Translations under genes and position numbers: made by a program
Notes under the pieces: model-generated
Told to the model about the DNA's origin: nothing
What the model saw: only the letters and a program-made list of their open reading frames with translations
The model's database searches: none
Assembly (NCBI GenBank): GCA_023807065.1
Contig: JAJJLU010004189.1
Span: forward strand, 1 to 16,973
Direction: 5' to 3'
Origin: Isotricha intestinalis
Lineage: Eukaryota; Ciliophora; Litostomatea; Vestibuliferida; Isotrichidae
DNA: 16,973 nt
Shown here: positions 8,178 to 15,704 of the stretch, piece after piece
Numbering within the stretch: the stretch's first letter is position 1
How the letters are laid out: every line of letters begins with the position of its first letter

Positions 8178-10415
8178 TTACTTTCTCCATTTATTTTTTC
8201 TTTCTCTTCTTTTTCTTTCACCTACAGTGTTCCAATACCATTTAAAAAAATGTCTTCCTTTAATAAAAAATAATTCTCCTAGAAAAGCAGCTTTGACATA
8301 AATATTATCAGTAAACAAACATTTCATCATTATATTAATAACATCAAAAAATTTTGGTTTTTTATTTTTTTCTTTAACAAGAGATTTCCAATGTTTAAAA
8401 TAATGTCCTAATTCATTTTGTTTTAAAACTCTTTTCATTTTCATAGTAATATCTTCATCTAAAATTTCTTCAGCTTTTATTTCTTCATTTGTTAATAAGT
8501 ATTCATCTATTTCTTCAGAATGATTATTCATTTCAGAAGGTTGTCTCATATCAAATTGAATAATATTTCCTGTTACATCATCATAAACTTTTTTAACAAG
8601 TTTAACAGGTTTATATCTTCTTGCAGAATTCATTATTAATGAATTTCTTGAATCTTTTCTATCAATATAATTTAATTTTCTATGACGCTTTCTTTCTTTT
8701 CTATTTAAATGTTTCATTATGTTATATCTTGATTTTACTGTTGTTCTTTGTACTTTTAATTTAGGTTTTCTTTGCTTTGAAATATAATCTAATTTAAATT
8801 TTTTTTTATTTATTTTTTCTTTATTTGATTTAAAACTTTTAAATGAGTATTTTCTTTTTCTTAATTCAGAAAAAGAATCACTTAAAACAGAAGGATCATA
8901 AATGTCTCTTTCAATATCAAATAAAATTTCATTATTTTCTTTATAATTACTTATTTTTTCTTTTTCTTTTTCTTCTAAGAATTTAATTAATCTTGCTTTA
9001 TAATTAAATTCTCTTAAATATTTTCTTTTAATTTTCAAATCTTCATTTTCTAAAATTTTTATTAATATTTCATCTTGTTTTTTCTCTAAAGTAATATCTT
9101 TTAAATAATTAAAAAAATATTTCGAACAATATTTCAAATAATGATTAATAGCAATTTTTTTAAGAGTTAAAGGTAAATTTGCCCAAAGATAAGGATTTTT
9201 TTTCAAAGGTTCAATTTGAAAATTATTATTATTTTCAATTTCTAAATTAATTTTAATTGCATCAATAGTAAACTCAGAATTCTCAGGAATATCCATTTGA
9301 ATTTCTTTAAAAGAAGAAGGTTTTGTCGCTGGAAAATATACATTATTAACTTTTTTTCTAACATATAAAAAACCAAAAGTTTTAGCTTCACTTTTTAATT
9401 TTGCTAAACTTTCTTCTGCCATTTCATATAATCTTTTATATTTTATTATTTCATCACTTCCTTGTCTTTTATGTTTTCTTCCTCTAAAATGAAAAGACGC
9501 TTCATTTGAAATTTCAACATCGAAAAAAAATTTTTCATCATCTATCAATTGTAAATTTCTAGTTAAATATTCTTCTTTTAAAGACATTACTTCTTCTTCA
9601 TCGTCGCTTGGTAAAAAAAAACAACTTATATGTTGTAAAGAAGAAGAAGATTCTTTTTTTCTTTTTTGTTTTATAATTGGATTATGGTAATTTAAACTTT
9701 TTTTGATTAGATTTATTCGAGGTTTATTTACTATTTCTTTTAATTTTCCTAAAAATAATTGTTTAAAAGGTTTTATCCTTGATTTACAAAATTTAATCAT
9801 TTCAACAAATTTAAAATATTTTTGAAATGTTATTCTATCTGTTTTTATTTTTTTATAATATCTTTTAAATAAAGTTTGAATTTTTGATTGTTTTTCTTTT
9901 TGTGGAACAATAATTACACTTTTTCTTTTACTCTCATGTTTTAAATTTATTTCTCCTTTTTCTAAACTATCATGAATTTTATCTTTTATTTTAATTTCCA
10001 TTATTTTATCAATAGATTTTTTTCGATGATGAATTTTTAAATTTTTATTCACATTATCATTTTGAGATACTTTATTTTCTTCTTTTTTTATTTGATTGTC
10101 GTCATATTCATCAGAAATAGGCTCCAATAAATATTCATTAATGTTTCTTTTATTTGCTTCTTGACTTTTTGACTTAGTCTTTTGAAAATCTTCATTTTCT
10201 TCTTTTATTGTTTCAATTTTTTTTTTTCCATCATTACTATAATCATGTTCTGTTGGAGTGTAAGATAAATTATGATATTTGATTCCTTTTAGTTTAATAT
10301 AATTTAGAATATTTGCATTTAACTTTTTTAAATTATTCATTTGTGGAGAGTCATTTTTAGAATTTTGATAATCTAAAGATGTACTAATAGAATGTCTCTT
10401 TCTAGGTCTATTCAT
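8178..10415 (-). CDS. basic protein of unknown function, weak SFI1-like motifs at C-terminus
   Basis: This encodes 745 residues, very rich in Lys, with no signal peptide or membrane segment. I do not recognise the family. The N-terminal third is low-complexity and charged. An acidic LPSDDEEEV patch (268-276) looks like a casein kinase 2 target. A strong polybasic stretch (about 568-580, RKERKRHRK) could be a nuclear signal. Helical segments recur with aromatic clusters: KYFFNYLKD (432-440), ELGHYFKHWKSLV (668-680) and GRHFFKWYWN (720-729). The last two fit the F-x-x-W core of SFI1 repeats, which bind centrin at basal bodies and spindle poles. Two or three copies are far fewer than in real SFI1 proteins, so this is only a suggestion. 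The protein ends in a basic tail. Start leader is ttaaaATG; stop is TAA. Confidence 0.6.
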   Translation of the reverse strand: MNRPRKRHSISTSLDYQNSKNDSPQMNNLKKLNANILNYIKLKGIKYHNLSYTPTEHDYSNDGKKKIETIKEENEDFQKTKSKSQEANKRNINEYLLEPISDEYDDNQIKKEENKVSQNDNVNKNLKIHHRKKSIDKIMEIKIKDKIHDSLEKGEINLKHESKRKSVIIVPQKEKQSKIQTLFKRYYKKIKTDRITFQKYFKFVEMIKFCKSRIKPFKQLFLGKLKEIVNKPRINLIKKSLNYHNPIIKQKRKKESSSSLQHISCFFLPSDDEEEVMSLKEEYLTRNLQLIDDEKFFFDVEISNEASFHFRGRKHKRQGSDEIIKYKRLYEMAEESLAKLKSEAKTFGFLYVRKKVNNVYFPATKPSSFKEIQMDIPENSEFTIDAIKINLEIENNNNFQIEPLKKNPYLWANLPLTLKKIAINHYLKYCSKYFFNYLKDITLEKKQDEILIKILENEDLKIKRKYLREFNYKARLIKFLEEKEKEKISNYKENNEILFDIERDIYDPSVLSDSFSELRKRKYSFKSFKSNKEKINKKKFKLDYISKQRKPKLKVQRTTVKSRYNIMKHLNRKERKRHRKLNYIDRKDSRNSLIMNSARRYKPVKLVKKVYDDVTGNIIQFDMRQPSEMNNHSEEIDEYLLTNEEIKAEEILDEDITMKMKRVLKQNELGHYFKHWKSLVKEKNKKPKFFDVINIMMKCLFTDNIYVKAAFLGELFFIKGRHFFKWYWNTVGERKRRERKNKWRK

Positions 10416-10623
10416 TTTAATGTTAAAAAGTATTTTTTTGATAATTAATAATTATTATAATTAATATATATATAATTTATAAATAATTTTACTTATTAAG
10501 TAAAAAAAGAAAATATTAATATTTTAATATAACATTATTTTAAAATGAGAAATTTTTTATTAAAATAATTGCTTCAATTATTTAAAATATTTAACATTTA
10601 ATCTTTTAGATTTTTTATATGTA
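10416..10623. other. intergenic, 208 bp
   Basis: This spacer between two minus-strand genes should hold the promoter of the 745-residue protein gene and the 3' flank of the Trm1 gene. It is nearly pure A/T with short ta/at runs, and no distinct motif is seen. Confidence 0.4.
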
Positions 10624-12201
10624 TTATTCTTTTTTTTCTTTAGGTCTTCCTTTAGGTCCCCAATTAGGAAAAGGATTCATTGGATATTTAATCTTCTTTT
10701 CTCTATTTACTTCAATAAATTTAGGTTGTACTTTAATTTCTTTATTAAGAATATTATACTTATAAGAATCTTTATTAACATTCTTTAAATAATCTTCTTC
10801 TTTATAATTTTCTTTCTTATATTTTTTCAAAATATCATAAATAACTTTAACAGGAGCATCAGTTTTAAATAAATTAGGATCATAATATGATTGAACCATT
10901 TTATATCCTAAACTATTTATAGCTCCTTCAAAAATTCCAATTTTAAAAACACTTAAATTAACATCTCGTGAAAATTGACTATAATCCAAATTAAAAATCA
11001 TATCTTTTAAAGGTAATTCATTTAAAATACCTTTTAATATATTTTGTATTCTTGAATTATATTTTAAATAACCCCATTCACTTTTATTTAAATTTTCTAA
11101 TAAACTATTAATCCAATCTTCATCGTGTAAATCACTAATCCAAAAAGGACCACACATACACATATTATTATCACAACATTCACATTTTTGATTTTCAATA
11201 GTTAAATTATTAAATTTTACAATAGAATTCGCTTTTTTATTTTCTTTAAAATCAGCTAAAGGTTTAATAATCCTATTTTGACATTGCTTACAATGCCACA
11301 TATAACCATATTTAAAAGCATTTTTTTTACAATCCTCAGGGCTTTCTTTAATAATAAAGAAAAGTCTAATATAAAATTCAGCATTATAAGATAAAACAGG
11401 TTTAATTACTTTCTTATATTTACTTGCATTATTACTAATTGAATATAAAGCAATTCTTTTTGCCATTTCATGACAAAAAGGAACTTTATAAGGAATACTA
11501 CCGTATTTATATAATGTTGTTTCTGGATAATTTCCACATAAAACAGGCATATCTGTAAAAGTTAAACATAATAAAGAACCATTTTTTGCGCATTGAATAC
11601 AACTATCTAAATAAGGAATTGCAGAACCGTAAGGATCTAAATCTATAATATCATATCCTTTCATATTTTTATATAATAAGCATGCAGCATCTTCTTGAAA
11701 TACATTAAATTTATCTGAGGATACTTTATTTTTTTCCATATTAATTTTTATACATTCTACTGCTTTTGAATCCCAATCATTTGATGTTATTAATTGTATT
11801 TTTTCTTTTGGTAATTCTGTATAAAAACGCATTCCTCTTAAACCTGTTGCGCTTAAAGGTTCAATTATTGTAAATTTTTTTTCAGATAAATTTTTTATTT
11901 CTTTTTGTTTTAAATATTTTGAAAATGTAAAATAAGTTGCTATTGATATTACTGTTAAATCTCTATTTAATTCTTGAGCGGGATTATAAAAAGCAGAAAA
12001 GGTTTTGTCTTTATTACATAATCTTATTGTTGCTTTTCCTTCTGTTATTTCTTCTTTTGCTTCTTCTTCTTTTTTATTTTCTAATTTCTTTTCTTCTTTT
12101 TTTTCCTTTTTGTCTTTTTGTTTTTCAGTAATAACTTTATTTTCTTGAGAAGAACGCTTATGCTTTTTATTAAGTTTTTTTGATTGGCTTTTATCTTCCA
12201 T
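10624..12201 (-). CDS. TRM1: tRNA (guanine26-N2)-dimethyltransferase Trm1
   Basis: This encodes 525 residues. The enzyme adds one or two methyl groups to guanine 26 of tRNAs from S-adenosylmethionine. Family blocks run in order: EGKATIRL (54-61) and FYNPAQELNRDLTV (71-84) at the start of the domain, the SAM-binding LSATGLRGMRF (116-126), NDWDSKAVECIKINM (141-155), the DLDPYGSAIPYLD block (188-199), TFTDMPVLCG (214-223) and GPFWISDLHD (351-360). A Cys-rich zinc-type site is formed by C304 and C307 (HCKQC) with C340, C342, C343, C348 and C350. Residues 1-52 are a Lys/Glu-rich low-complexity extension before the domain; it may include a targeting signal. Length is close to that of other eukaryotic Trm1 proteins. 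An 8-bp inverted repeat sits immediately before the start codon. Stop is TAA. Confidence 0.93.
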   Translation of the reverse strand: MEDKSQSKKLNKKHKRSSQENKVITEKQKDKKEKKEEKKLENKKEEEAKEEITEGKATIRLCNKDKTFSAFYNPAQELNRDLTVISIATYFTFSKYLKQKEIKNLSEKKFTIIEPLSATGLRGMRFYTELPKEKIQLITSNDWDSKAVECIKINMEKNKVSSDKFNVFQEDAACLLYKNMKGYDIIDLDPYGSAIPYLDSCIQCAKNGSLLCLTFTDMPVLCGNYPETTLYKYGSIPYKVPFCHEMAKRIALYSISNNASKYKKVIKPVLSYNAEFYIRLFFIIKESPEDCKKNAFKYGYMWHCKQCQNRIIKPLADFKENKKANSIVKFNNLTIENQKCECCDNNMCMCGPFWISDLHDEDWINSLLENLNKSEWGYLKYNSRIQNILKGILNELPLKDMIFNLDYSQFSRDVNLSVFKIGIFEGAINSLGYKMVQSYYDPNLFKTDAPVKVIYDILKKYKKENYKEEDYLKNVNKDSYKYNILNKEIKVQPKFIEVNREKKIKYPMNPFPNWGPKGRPKEKKE

Positions 12202-12691
12202 TAATTCTATTTTAATAGAATATTTTTAATTTTATTTTTTTTCTTTTTGACAAAATTCTTTTAGTTATATTTTTTAATTTGAAAATAATTATACCCATTT
12301 AAACAGTGAACTTTCATTGTTATTATGATAAATCATAATATTTAGATGAATTTTGATTTTTATTTATAGTTTTGAAACTCATATAATATTTTATTATTAT
12401 TTGATATTTATAATAAATTAAATTTAATTTTGAAAAATCAATTTTAATTTTTAATTTTAAATTTTTAATTTTTAGTTTTAAAATGTCAAATCAAACTCAT
12501 TTAATTATTATGACAAAATATATAACTTAAAACTGAATAAGAAATATCTAATTATAAGCTCAATATATATCAAAAATATCTTTGAAAAAAAATAAATTTA
12601 TTACTCTAAGAAAAAGGCAATAATAATTAAATCCTTTTCATTTTAAAAGTTTAAATATAAATATAATTGATACAACAATCAAATTTAAAAA
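12202..12691. other. intergenic, about 490 bp, between Trm1 and the kinase remnant
   Basis: The left part must contain the Trm1 promoter. Within it, 12204-12221 is an inverted repeat (attctatt-tt-aatagaat) two bases from the Trm1 ATG. From about 12533 the DNA reads, in the frame of the kinase remnant, as a plausible Lys/Ile-rich peptide broken by TAA (12593, 12644) and TGA (12668). This may be a decayed N-terminal extension, but I see no conserved motif in it. A 15-codon ORF starts at 12483 and has no support. Confidence 0.4.
12204..12221. repeat. inverted repeat at the Trm1 start
   Basis: The sequence attctatt-tt-aatagaat has perfect 8-bp arms and ends two bases before the Trm1 ATG on the minus strand. 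In the mRNA leader it could form a small hairpin against the start codon. It could equally be chance in AT-rich DNA. Confidence 0.35.
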
Positions 12692-13350
12692 GTAAACATA
12701 TTTATTCAATTGAAGGAAGCAGAAAAAACAATAATATTAAATATAATAGGAAGAACATTGAATGATATTTCCTTTGTTGAAGAACCAATATCCAAATGGT
12801 AAAATATAAAAGGTGAAAATATTTTAGAAAAAATTTATGAAAATCCTGAAAAATAGGGTTTTTCTTTTGAATTTTATTCAATGTTAACAAAAGTAGAAGG
12901 TTTTATTAAAGTGACAAATTCAAATAAATCAATATTTATAATTTAAAGAAATCTTTTATCAAATAAAATTTTCATTGATATCTCAAAGAAAATGGATAAA
13001 TAAATAATATTGAATATGGAATTCTAATAAAAACTTGGAATTTTTATATGGAATATATTTATCCTCAATTAAATGGAATAATATATTTAAATACAATAGA
13101 TTTGTAATAGAATGATAAAAAGAAATAGAAAAAAGAAAATTGTGGATAAAAATTACTTAAATTTACTAAACGAAAAATTCAAAGAAGTATCTAATCTATC
13201 ATCCTTTCATTAACTATTAATTGTGAATTTGAAATAGAAAGAGATATAATAAAAATAAGTGAATGTATTTATAATTTTATTCATCTGAAATTAGAAGAAA
13301 TACTATTAAAAAATGATAAAGCGGGATTATTATTTTATTTTTTGTATTAA
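12692..13350 (+). pseudogene. decayed deoxynucleoside kinase (TK2/dCK/dGK family)
   Basis: No single frame is open, but two frames together show the dNK family. Frame A (12692 to about 13000) gives FVEEPISKW, then NIKGENILEKIYENPEK and GFSFEFY, matching the EP-x-KW...N-L-x-x-MY-x-x-P-x-RW-x-F-x-F-Q block. It then gives RNLLSNKIF, matching (E)RS-x-x-S-x-x-x-F. Frame B (about 13003-13350) gives IEYGILIKTWNFYMEY and NGIIYLNT, matching Y-x-x-L-x-x-W...LIVYLRT. It ends in INCEFEIERDIIKISE, like the C-terminal strand and helix. Lesions in frame A are TAA 12800-12802, TAG 12854-12856 and TAA 12944-12946. There is a frame change near 13000, and further TAA/TAG follow in frame B. The P-loop (EGNIGSGK-type) is reduced to IEG, S and K spread over two frames near 12709-12730. 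The TAG sits on the conserved Trp and TAA 12944 on the conserved Glu, so the product cannot be functional. Confidence 0.75.
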
Positions 13351-13895
13351 TTATCAAATTAATTATTAGTTAAAAAATTTATAATATTTATTTTATTTTC
13401 ATTTAGATTTTTTTCAAATATATAACAAATAAAAATAGAGATTATATTGATAAAAACCTTTAAAAAAATGTACAAGAAATAAGAAAAATATTAAAGAAAA
13501 AATTATTTTTCAAATTTATTATAAAAAATAAGACAATGATAAATTATTGAGAGTGGAAAAGATATATTAAATTTAAGTCATTATTCAATTAAAGACTTTA
13601 AATTCATTAAATTAAAGAGAATTTCTTTAATAAATTTAATTTATAATGAGATATATTTTATTCTCATAAATTTCCTTTTCTCAATAATACTTCTTTTTCT
13701 TCTTTTCTATACTTTCTTTTTTAATATCAATTAAAATTTCTATTATTTAGAATATTTTTAATTAATAATCTAAAAATAATAACTTATTTAACATCAATTA
13801 AATTATTATAAAAAACAACAAATTAGATTTTTTAGAAAACATTGAATTTATTATTAAAAATTTAAAAAAAGCATAAAAAATAAAATAAAATTAAA
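13351..13895. other. intergenic, about 545 bp, upstream of the MORN gene
   Basis: This holds the MORN gene's promoter and leader (A-rich for the last 40 bp before the ATG). A pyrimidine-rich run of T and C covers about 13670-13724. A short inverted repeat (atgaga/tctcat, 13646-13667) is probably chance. The plus strand at about 13428-13640 reads as a peptide interrupted by several TAA and one TGA. It could be another gene remnant, but no family is recognisable and I do not call it. Confidence 0.4.
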
Positions 13896-15059
13896 ATGGG
13901 AATGATACAAACACATTGTTGTCGTGATAGTCAAATAAAAAATTCAGGAATAATAATAAGTAAACAACAAGTTATAAACAATATAATAAAAATTCAATCA
14001 TATTTTCGTGGTTTCAATTTTCGAAGAAAAAATCCAACATTAACCAAAAAAAAAATATTTTTAGGTGTTGCACCAACATACGCTACAAACCAAATAAAAG
14101 AAATATCAATGAATTACACAACAGAAACACAAGATAATAATCCTAAAATATTAAAACTAAAAAATCTTCTTCCAAAATTTGAACTTGACGAAAAGGAAAC
14201 ATATTTATTAAACACTTCTCAATTAAAAACAATGGGTTTGCTTTACCCAAATAATATAATATATAAAGGAACAGTAAATGATAAATTTCAAAGAGAAGGA
14301 TTTGGAAAATTATTTTTAAACGACGGTTCAATTTACGAAGGCTTCTTTAAAGAAAATAGAATGGAAGGAAGAGGAAGATTTTTAAACATTGAAGGCTTTA
14401 TTTATGAAGGAGAATTTAAAAATAATTTAGCATCAGGTTATGGAAAATATGTAGGATTAGATGGAACAATATATAAAGGAACTTGGGTTAATAATAAACA
14501 AAATGGAATAGGTGATGTTACTTATAGTGATAATTCACATTATATTGGAAATTTTATTGACGGGTTAAAAAACGGGAAAGGCAAATTTTTTTTTCCCGAA
14601 GGAAATTCATACGAAGGAAATTTTATTAATAATGAAATAAAAGGAGAAGGAGTTTATAAATGGAGAGATGGAAGAATTTACATTGGATATTGGGAAGGAA
14701 ATAAAATGAATGGTTATGGAATTTTCATGTGGCCTGATTGTAAAAAATATTATGGTCATTATGTTGATAATAATAAAGATGGATTTGGAATTTTTTATTG
14801 GGCTGATGGGAAAAAATTCGAAGGATTTTGGAAAGACGGGAAACAACATGGTTATGGACTTATATTATCTCATAGAATAAAAGAATATGGAGAATGGTAT
14901 GAAGGAAAACATATTAAAAATATTAATGGGGAAAATGAATGTAATATTACTCAAAAGTATATTGATAGTGTTAAGAAAGATAGTGAGTTTACTGATTTTG
15001 AAAGAAATATTGAAAGATATGAAAAAGAAATTGGAATTGAAAATTGTTATTTTGAATGA
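13896..15059 (+). CDS. MORN-repeat protein with IQ motif and acylation-type N-terminus
   Basis: This encodes 387 residues. The N-terminus MGMIQTHCC has Gly2 and Thr6, the N-myristoylation pattern, next to C8 and C9, which could be palmitoylated. An IQ motif follows (IQSYFRGFNFR, 33-43), a complete IQ-x3-RG-x3-R calmodulin or centrin binding site. From about 123 to 328 there are nine MORN repeats (Y-x-G-x-W/F-x(3)-K-x-x-G-x-G-type), for example YEGFFKENRMEGRG (147-160) and FEGFWKDGKQHGYG (308-321), then a partial tenth (EYGEWYEG, 330-337). MORN arrays bind membranes or scaffold cytoskeletal structures under the membrane. Inferred role: a calcium-responsive cortical or ciliary scaffold held at a membrane. 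Residues 340-387 are a charged, helical tail. Uses TGA as stop, unlike the TAA of the other genes here. Confidence 0.9.
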   Translation: MGMIQTHCCRDSQIKNSGIIISKQQVINNIIKIQSYFRGFNFRRKNPTLTKKKIFLGVAPTYATNQIKEISMNYTTETQDNNPKILKLKNLLPKFELDEKETYLLNTSQLKTMGLLYPNNIIYKGTVNDKFQREGFGKLFLNDGSIYEGFFKENRMEGRGRFLNIEGFIYEGEFKNNLASGYGKYVGLDGTIYKGTWVNNKQNGIGDVTYSDNSHYIGNFIDGLKNGKGKFFFPEGNSYEGNFINNEIKGEGVYKWRDGRIYIGYWEGNKMNGYGIFMWPDCKKYYGHYVDNNKDGFGIFYWADGKKFEGFWKDGKQHGYGLILSHRIKEYGEWYEGKHIKNINGENECNITQKYIDSVKKDSEFTDFERNIERYEKEIGIENCYFE

Positions 15060-15475
15060 TGCATCTTTTTTATTTTTTGATTTTTTTTTTTTTTTGTTGC
15101 TTTTTTTTGGAGAGATTTTTAATTTGTTTTTAAAAGCTATATTAGTATTTTATCTTCATTTGATTAAGATGCTTTTAGAATATTTGCTATTTTATATAGT
15201 TTTTTATTATATTAAATATTTGTTATGGTATATTTTCATTATAAAAGTTTTGATATTATTATTTAATATTGTTATAAGATTTTTTTAACTTTTTTATTAT
15301 AAAAAATAAATCTTTTAAATTTTGCTTATTTGTTAAATTTGGCTTTTTATCATTGTTTTATTGTATTATTTTTTTAAATTATTTTTTATATTAATCAAAT
15401 TAAAAGTCATTTATTCTTTTTACAAATTAAAAATAAAAATAATCATAAAAAAATGAATTTATTTAATAAAAATTA

Positions 15476-15592
15476 ATTTTTTCATTGGTTTAATAAAGTT
15501 CATTATCGGAGATAATGAATTTAAGATAATATTTAATTAAATATAATATTAATAACTTTATATAATTATTTAAAGTCTTTCAATGAAAAAAT
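15476..15592. repeat. nested inverted repeats, possible structured element
   Basis: An outer perfect 12-bp inverted repeat pairs attttttcattg (15476-15487) with caatgaaaaaat (15581-15592). Inside it ataaagtt (15493-15500) can pair with aactttat (15554-15561). A hairpin at 15496-15522 has arms aagttcattatc and gataatgaattt around gga, with one G-T pair; it competes with the second pairing. The hairpin contains most of the G and C of this spacer. It may be a 3'-end or RNA structure; no family is recognised. Confidence 0.4.
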
Positions 15593-15631
15593 AAACTTTT
15601 TTTTAATAAGGATTACTATTTTTAAGGAAAA

Positions 15632-15694
15632 ATGATTAAGAAAATAATAACAAAAATTTTATTATTATCAATTACAATGTTAATACAAAATTAA
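15632..15694 (+). CDS. 20-codon signal-peptide-like ORF, possibly a remnant
   Basis: The ORF encodes MIKKIITKILLLSITMLIQN and then TAA. It has a basic start, a hydrophobic core and a polar end, the shape of a secretory signal peptide. Its leader is A-rich (aaggaaaaATG). It lies just before the 3' end of the opposite-strand repeat gene. It could be the leftover start of a secreted-protein gene, a micropeptide, or chance in AT-rich DNA. Chance is quite possible. Confidence 0.2.
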   Translation: MIKKIITKILLLSITMLIQN

Positions 15695-15704
15695 AAAAAA
15701 TTAT

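Larger units (their letters stand above)
15060..15704. other. convergent intergenic spacer, about 645 bp
   Basis: The first 230 bp downstream of the MORN stop are T-rich on the plus strand (poly-T from about 15063) and read as a meaningless hydrophobic peptide in another frame. Farther on are nested inverted repeats (15476-15592) and a 20-codon hydrophobic ORF (15632-15694), listed separately. No tRNA or known RNA is recognisable. Confidence 0.4.

Noticed and set aside
11937..12131. A 64-codon plus-strand ORF with a Leu-rich translation
   Set aside because: It is antisense to the Lys/Glu-rich N-terminus of Trm1, and Leu/Phe runs are the expected shadow.
12483..12530. A 15-codon ORF starting MSNQTH as start of the kinase gene
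   Set aside because: It is in a different frame from the kinase remnant and has no family match; nothing ties it to the remnant.
12702..12890. A 62-codon minus-strand ORF
   Set aside because: It is antisense to the kinase remnant, whose plus-strand translation matches a known family.
12995..13011. Euplotes-style +2 slip at AAA-TAA as the reason for the frame change in the kinase
   Set aside because: The join at aaa-(ta)-aat fits such a slip exactly, but the same gene lacks its P-loop and has stops on conserved Trp and Glu, so a simple indel in a dead gene is likelier.
13428..13640. Possible second gene remnant on the plus strand
   Set aside because: One frame reads fairly well apart from several TAA and a TGA, but another frame reads as well and no family motif is seen.
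14887..15288. A 133-codon plus-strand ORF overlapping the end of the MORN gene
   Set aside because: It is a shifted frame of the MORN coding region followed by T-rich downstream DNA. The Phe/Leu/Ile-rich translation is what poly-T gives.
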